Part shown: one piece after another, positions 6,943 to 9,512 of the stretch
How positions within the stretch are numbered: position 1 is the first letter of the stretch
Layout of the letters: each line of letters starts with the position of its first letter
Assembly (NCBI GenBank): GCA_003224635.1
Contig: QHZK01000133.1
Location: 1-9,512 of the forward strand
DNA length: 9,512 nucleotides
Direction of reading: 5' to 3'
Origin: Acidobacteriota bacterium
Lineage (GTDB): Bacteria; Acidobacteriota; Terriglobia; UBA7540
The notes under the pieces: model-generated
What the model was told of the DNA's origin: nothing
What the model saw: the letters and a program-made list of their open reading frames with translations, nothing else
Database searches by the model: none
Position numbers and translations under genes: made by a program

Positions 6943-8340
6943 TCATTTTGCGGGGCTCACTCGATAGAGCCCGGCCCCGTGAGGGTTAATCTTGGGAGCG
7001 AATTTGCCTTCAAATGCTCCCAGGTTCTTCTTCTCCCATAAGTCTCGGACCGCACACTTGCCCCTCAAGCCCAGTTCGCTCCACGCGACCGTGACTTCCG
7101 CCGGCGACTCGTCGAGGTTGAACACCGCAAGATATCTGTTTTTCGTTCCCGGAACGTCGGCCGCCCAAGCGATCTGATCGCCTCGGGCGAAGAGTTCGCG
7201 ATTATGCTCACTCTTTTGGTCAACCGCGAGGACTTCTTCATTCGTCAGTAAGCGCATCGTGAAAGGATCAAGGCTCGGCAAGTCTCCACCGATCATGAGA
7301 GGAGAGCGGAAGATCGACCAGAGGGTCAGCACGGTGATCTGCTCGTCCTCGGTAAGGCGAGTGTGGCGTTCGCCGTCTTCGTAACCACGTATGCGAATCC
7401 GCCCCAGGGGTAGCATATCGGCATCAGGCCAGTGGTTCGGTCCGATGTAAGGGGCCCAAACGCGGCAGAGCGCGAACGTCTCCTTTAGTTGCTTCCAGTT
7501 GTCCCAGAAGTCGTCCGAAATCCGCCAAAGCTGGGAATAGCGCATTACATGCTCGGCGTGGATGACGTCGGTCCGGTCGGGGGACAGGCTCAGAACCATC
7601 GGCCGGCGGCTTTTCGCAATGGCCTTGCTCAGCGCTTCGATTTCATCGCCATGGTACGAATGGGCGGCAGGCGGGCTTGGGGCCCAACTCATGTCATCAG
7701 CCTTGATGTAGTCCACGCCCCACTGCGCGTAAAGCTTGGCAATCGAATCGTAGTAAGCCTGGCCCGCCGGTTTGCTCGTATCCACGCCGTACATCGCGGT
7801 GGACCAGGAGCACGGGTCGTTCCGGTTGGCAATATCCTGAGCATGAGCGTTCGTGCCCAGAACGGGCAGCTTCCGCTTCACCGCCTGGCGCGGGACGCCG
7901 CGCATGATGTGAATCCCGAACTTCAATCCCTTGCTGTGGACATAATCTGCGAGAGGTTTGAACCCCTGGCCGCCCGCCGCCGAAGGAAACCGGTTCGTGG
8001 CGGGAAACAGCCGCCCGTAATCGTCCATCGCCACTTCCAGATCGCCTTCGTGGTGGCCATCCGTGACAGGATGCGGATAGTACCAGTAGAAGTCCACGAC
8101 CACGTACTTCCAGCCCAAGCACGCGAGATGCTGGTCCATATAATCGGCGTTTCTTTTCATCTCTTCCTCCGTCACGTCGCCGCCATAACTGTCATAGCTG
8201 TTCCAGCCCATGGGCGGGGTAGGAGCGAGATTGGCGGAATGGCTGAACTGCGCTCGCCCGGTTTCGGCGGCTCCCAACAGCCCAACTATAATTACCAGAC
8301 TCGCGACTACAGCCCCGGCAAGGCCTTTTGGCAAAAACAT
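6943..8340 (-). CDS. Secreted GH27 glycosidase (alpha-galactosidase or beta-L-arabinopyranosidase)
   Basis: The protein has 465 residues. The start is the ATG at 8338-8340, with AAGGAGGT ten bases upstream; the frame runs on to 8400 only through a TTG and is not needed. A signal peptide is present (MFLPKGLAGAVVASLVIIVGLLGAAETGRAQ, written here as residues 1 to about 30, cleavage near GRA-Q). The catalytic barrel opens with TPPMGWNSYDSYGG, the GH27 hallmark. The nucleophile is the first Asp of YIKADDM (D215), and the acid/base is the second Asp of WRISDDFW (D277). A C-terminal beta-sandwich begins near residue 380, and no ricin or other binding domain is present. The family removes terminal alpha-galactose or beta-L-arabinopyranose. 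Where classical enzymes have DDCW in the sugar-binding pocket, this one has DFYW (VVDFYWYYP), so one of the two paired aspartates is missing and specificity is uncertain. It belongs with a less-studied GH27 clade. Confidence 0.9.
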   Translation of the reverse strand: MFLPKGLAGAVVASLVIIVGLLGAAETGRAQFSHSANLAPTPPMGWNSYDSYGGDVTEEEMKRNADYMDQHLACLGWKYVVVDFYWYYPHPVTDGHHEGDLEVAMDDYGRLFPATNRFPSAAGGQGFKPLADYVHSKGLKFGIHIMRGVPRQAVKRKLPVLGTNAHAQDIANRNDPCSWSTAMYGVDTSKPAGQAYYDSIAKLYAQWGVDYIKADDMSWAPSPPAAHSYHGDEIEALSKAIAKSRRPMVLSLSPDRTDVIHAEHVMRYSQLWRISDDFWDNWKQLKETFALCRVWAPYIGPNHWPDADMLPLGRIRIRGYEDGERHTRLTEDEQITVLTLWSIFRSPLMIGGDLPSLDPFTMRLLTNEEVLAVDQKSEHNRELFARGDQIAWAADVPGTKNRYLAVFNLDESPAEVTVAWSELGLRGKCAVRDLWEKKNLGAFEGKFAPKINPHGAGLYRVSPAK

Positions 8341-8350
8341 TGGCGGTCGC

Positions 8351-8358
8351 ACCTCCTT
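8351..8358 (-). promoter_or_regulatory. Strong Shine-Dalgarno of the GH27 gene
   Basis: AAGGAGGT on the minus strand, an almost full complement to the 16S rRNA tail, lies 10 bases before the ATG at 8340. It fixes the start and predicts efficient translation. Confidence 0.85.
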
Positions 8359-8380
8359 TCGGCTCGGACAGTTCATAGAA

Positions 8381-8420
8381 CGAAGCCCGTCGATAATCAA
8401 TGCCCGATCAACAGGCTTCG
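8381..8420 (-). promoter_or_regulatory. 14-bp hairpin in the GH27 leader
   Basis: In the GH27 sense transcript CGAAGCCUGUUGAU (8407-8420) pairs along its full length with AUCGACGGGCUUCG (8381-8394), giving 14 consecutive pairs including two G-U wobbles around a 12-base loop. On the opposite strand the same two positions would be A-C mismatches, which favours an RNA structure made on the GH27 strand over a DNA operator. It lies 22 bases before the Shine-Dalgarno. No U-tract follows, so it is not a terminator; leader control or mRNA stability are possible. Confidence 0.5.
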
Positions 8421-8632
8421 AGTTGCTCGGATGGGCCAGACGACCCGCCCCCTATTTCTGCACCGACACCTAATGTGGGTTCCAGGGCAGCCTGGTCAGA
8501 GTGTTCGTCGCCCCTCACTGAAGTTACGGTCTGAAGACTGCTCACCAGTTTGTTTGATTTAAAAGGCGAATTGACCGCGGCTATCACTCCGAGTTCCCGA
8601 TTCCCGCCTCCCGAATCCGGAGCTCCTGGCTG
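8421..8632. other. Gap between the subunit 3 gene and the GH27 leader
   Basis: Together with the GH27 leader this makes a 292-base space (8341-8632). No gene is recognised. An 8-base palindrome GGAGCTCC at about 8619-8626 and an imperfect inverted repeat of ATTC/GAAT at about 8597-8616 follow the subunit 3 stop, with no U-tract. CCAGG-GCAG-CCTGG at about 8482-8495 is another small hairpin. No convincing promoter for GH27 could be identified here. Confidence 0.5.
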
Positions 8633-9511
8633 TCAGTGATCGTGGCCCTGGCAGCCCGGCGATTCTGCGTAAAAGGCGTTGCCCTTGTAATCGATCTCCA
8701 TTAGTCCGGCCTGCGAAGTGTAAAATCCCCGGATCGCCTCGGCCTTGATCAAGTTGAAAAATCGTGCTCCTGCATTCTCCGTGGTTGTACCCGGTCGGTC
8801 GTCGCTGATTTCTTTCAGTATTCCGATCTGCTGCTCCTCGGTAAGATCGAGGAGCGCCTTGCCGTGGCGGCGTTCGGACTGCTCTGCCAGCCACTCAAGT
8901 CCCGCCGCGCTGATGCTCTGCGGATCGAAGTTTTCCAGATTTTCAACTGGGGCTGCCGAGCCGTGATAGGCAATGGCGAGGGCGCGGTGGTCAGGCTTAA
9001 GCCGCCGGGCGGCCTCCCGTACCGCTACGGCGCTCGCAACGCGAAGGTCGATCCACTCTGCCACCACGGCGCTGATCTCTTCGTCGCTTCCGCCGTTTCC
9101 GGCCGCTGCGGTACTTGATCGCTCATGAGCCTCGCCGAGCATCAGTTCGACGATTCGCTTGACGGTTTGAAACTCCGGCGGCGAGAAAAACTGCGGTTCG
9201 AAAGGACCGGTCCTGGGGCGCACGTAGTCGGTCTCACTGCCCGGAGGAATCGGATGGAAGAGGGAGTCATTGGACAGGGCGTGGCTCAAGTGGTCACTCG
9301 AGGGCTCGTAAAGGCCCGGAGGCAGGCCGGCCGCTGCCGGGGCGTCAAGGCCGCCAGCGGATGCCGGTTCGCTCGCCAGCACAAGGTCAGAGGCGGGACT
9401 AAGTCCTGCCTCGCCGGTCGTGCCGCTGAAACCGAGCAAGACCGCTGCTTCGCCTAATTTCAGCAGCCACTCGCGACGACTGAGTTGGCCACCTTCCGGC
9501 TCGTTTCTTTT
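8633..9511 (-). CDS. Tat-exported gluconate 2-dehydrogenase subunit 3 family protein, 5' end cut by the window edge
   Basis: The frame is open from the right edge to the TGA at 8633-8635, with 292 visible residues. Near its left end is SRREWLLKLGEAAVLLGFSG (visible residues 11-30), a twin-arginine signal with the RR pair followed by a hydrophobic core. The true start is therefore probably only a few codons beyond the window. After a Pro/Ala-rich linker, the subunit 3 domain starts near FFSPPEFQTVKRIVELML and ends with RGFYTSQAGLMEIDYKGNAFYAESPGC, a hallmark of the Acidobacteria and Bacteroidetes members. In characterised gluconate/sugar dehydrogenases this small subunit accompanies a GMC flavoprotein and a cytochrome c, and its Tat signal is thought to carry the folded flavoprotein out. 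Here no GMC gene follows on the same strand; GH27 does, after 292 bases. Its partner may lie right of the window or elsewhere. Confidence 0.85.
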   Translation of the reverse strand, partial: KRNEPEGGQLSRREWLLKLGEAAVLLGFSGTTGEAGLSPASDLVLASEPASAGGLDAPAAAGLPPGLYEPSSDHLSHALSNDSLFHPIPPGSETDYVRPRTGPFEPQFFSPPEFQTVKRIVELMLGEAHERSSTAAAGNGGSDEEISAVVAEWIDLRVASAVAVREAARRLKPDHRALAIAYHGSAAPVENLENFDPQSISAAGLEWLAEQSERRHGKALLDLTEEQQIGILKEISDDRPGTTTENAGARFFNLIKAEAIRGFYTSQAGLMEIDYKGNAFYAESPGCQGHDH

Positions 9512-9512
9512 G

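Noticed and set aside
8341..8400. N-terminal extension of GH27 to a TTG at 8400
   Set aside because: The AAGGAGGT at 8351-8358 and the signal peptide both fit the ATG at 8340. The extension would run through the leader hairpin.
7489..8562. Long open frame (357 codons) on the plus strand opposite GH27
   Set aside because: It is antisense to a gene with signal peptide, Shine-Dalgarno and both GH27 catalytic motifs. Its translation resembles no known family and is typical of high-GC antisense shadows.

Overview
The window looks like a chromosomal segment of an Acidobacteriota bacterium, probably of the Solibacter/Bryobacter type. This is inferred from gene content: a very large Oar-like TonB-dependent receptor with an N-terminal carboxypeptidase-regulatory (Cna-B-like) domain, a Tat-exported gluconate 2-dehydrogenase subunit 3-like protein, secreted glycoside hydrolases, a secreted TPR protein and GC-rich coding sequence. 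There is no 16S or other marker to confirm it. No tRNA, rRNA, IS element or CRISPR array is visible.

Layout, left to right. (1) 2-1300 (+): the C-terminal three quarters of a GH51 alpha-L-arabinofuranosidase, cut by the left edge. (2) 1285-1485 (+): a broken C-terminal remnant of a GMC oxidoreductase (gluconate/sugar dehydrogenase flavoprotein type), fused directly to the end of the GH51 gene. (3) 1606-2772 (+): a secreted protein of about ten TPR repeats, with a short palindrome upstream. (4) 2773-3042: a 270-base gap between convergent genes, with a GC-rich hairpin. (5) 3043-6678 (-): an Oar-like outer-membrane receptor of 1211 aa, with a good sigma-70-type promoter, a leader of about 145 nt containing a hairpin, and a strong Shine-Dalgarno. 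(6) 6943-8340 (-): a secreted GH27 glycosidase (alpha-galactosidase or beta-L-arabinopyranosidase) with a textbook Shine-Dalgarno, a 14-bp leader hairpin and a clean intrinsic terminator. (7) 8633-9511 (-): a Tat-exported gluconate 2-dehydrogenase subunit 3-like protein, cut by the right edge.

How the parts may work together (inference): GH51 and GH27 would remove arabinose and galactose (or arabinopyranose) side chains from plant polysaccharides, and the receptor could be the outer-membrane uptake or binding component. This resembles a small polysaccharide-utilisation locus without a SusD-like protein. Subunit 3-like proteins normally serve a GMC flavoprotein that oxidises sugars in the periplasm. 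Here the subunit gene has no GMC gene directly downstream, and the only GMC sequence in the window is the degenerate tail at 1285-1485.

The points most worth a second look are the GH51/GMC deletion junction, the GH27 leader hairpin (its two non-identical positions are both G-U compatible only on the GH27 sense strand), the structured receptor leader, and the altered substrate-pocket motif of the GH27 enzyme. No clearly new multi-gene system was found.
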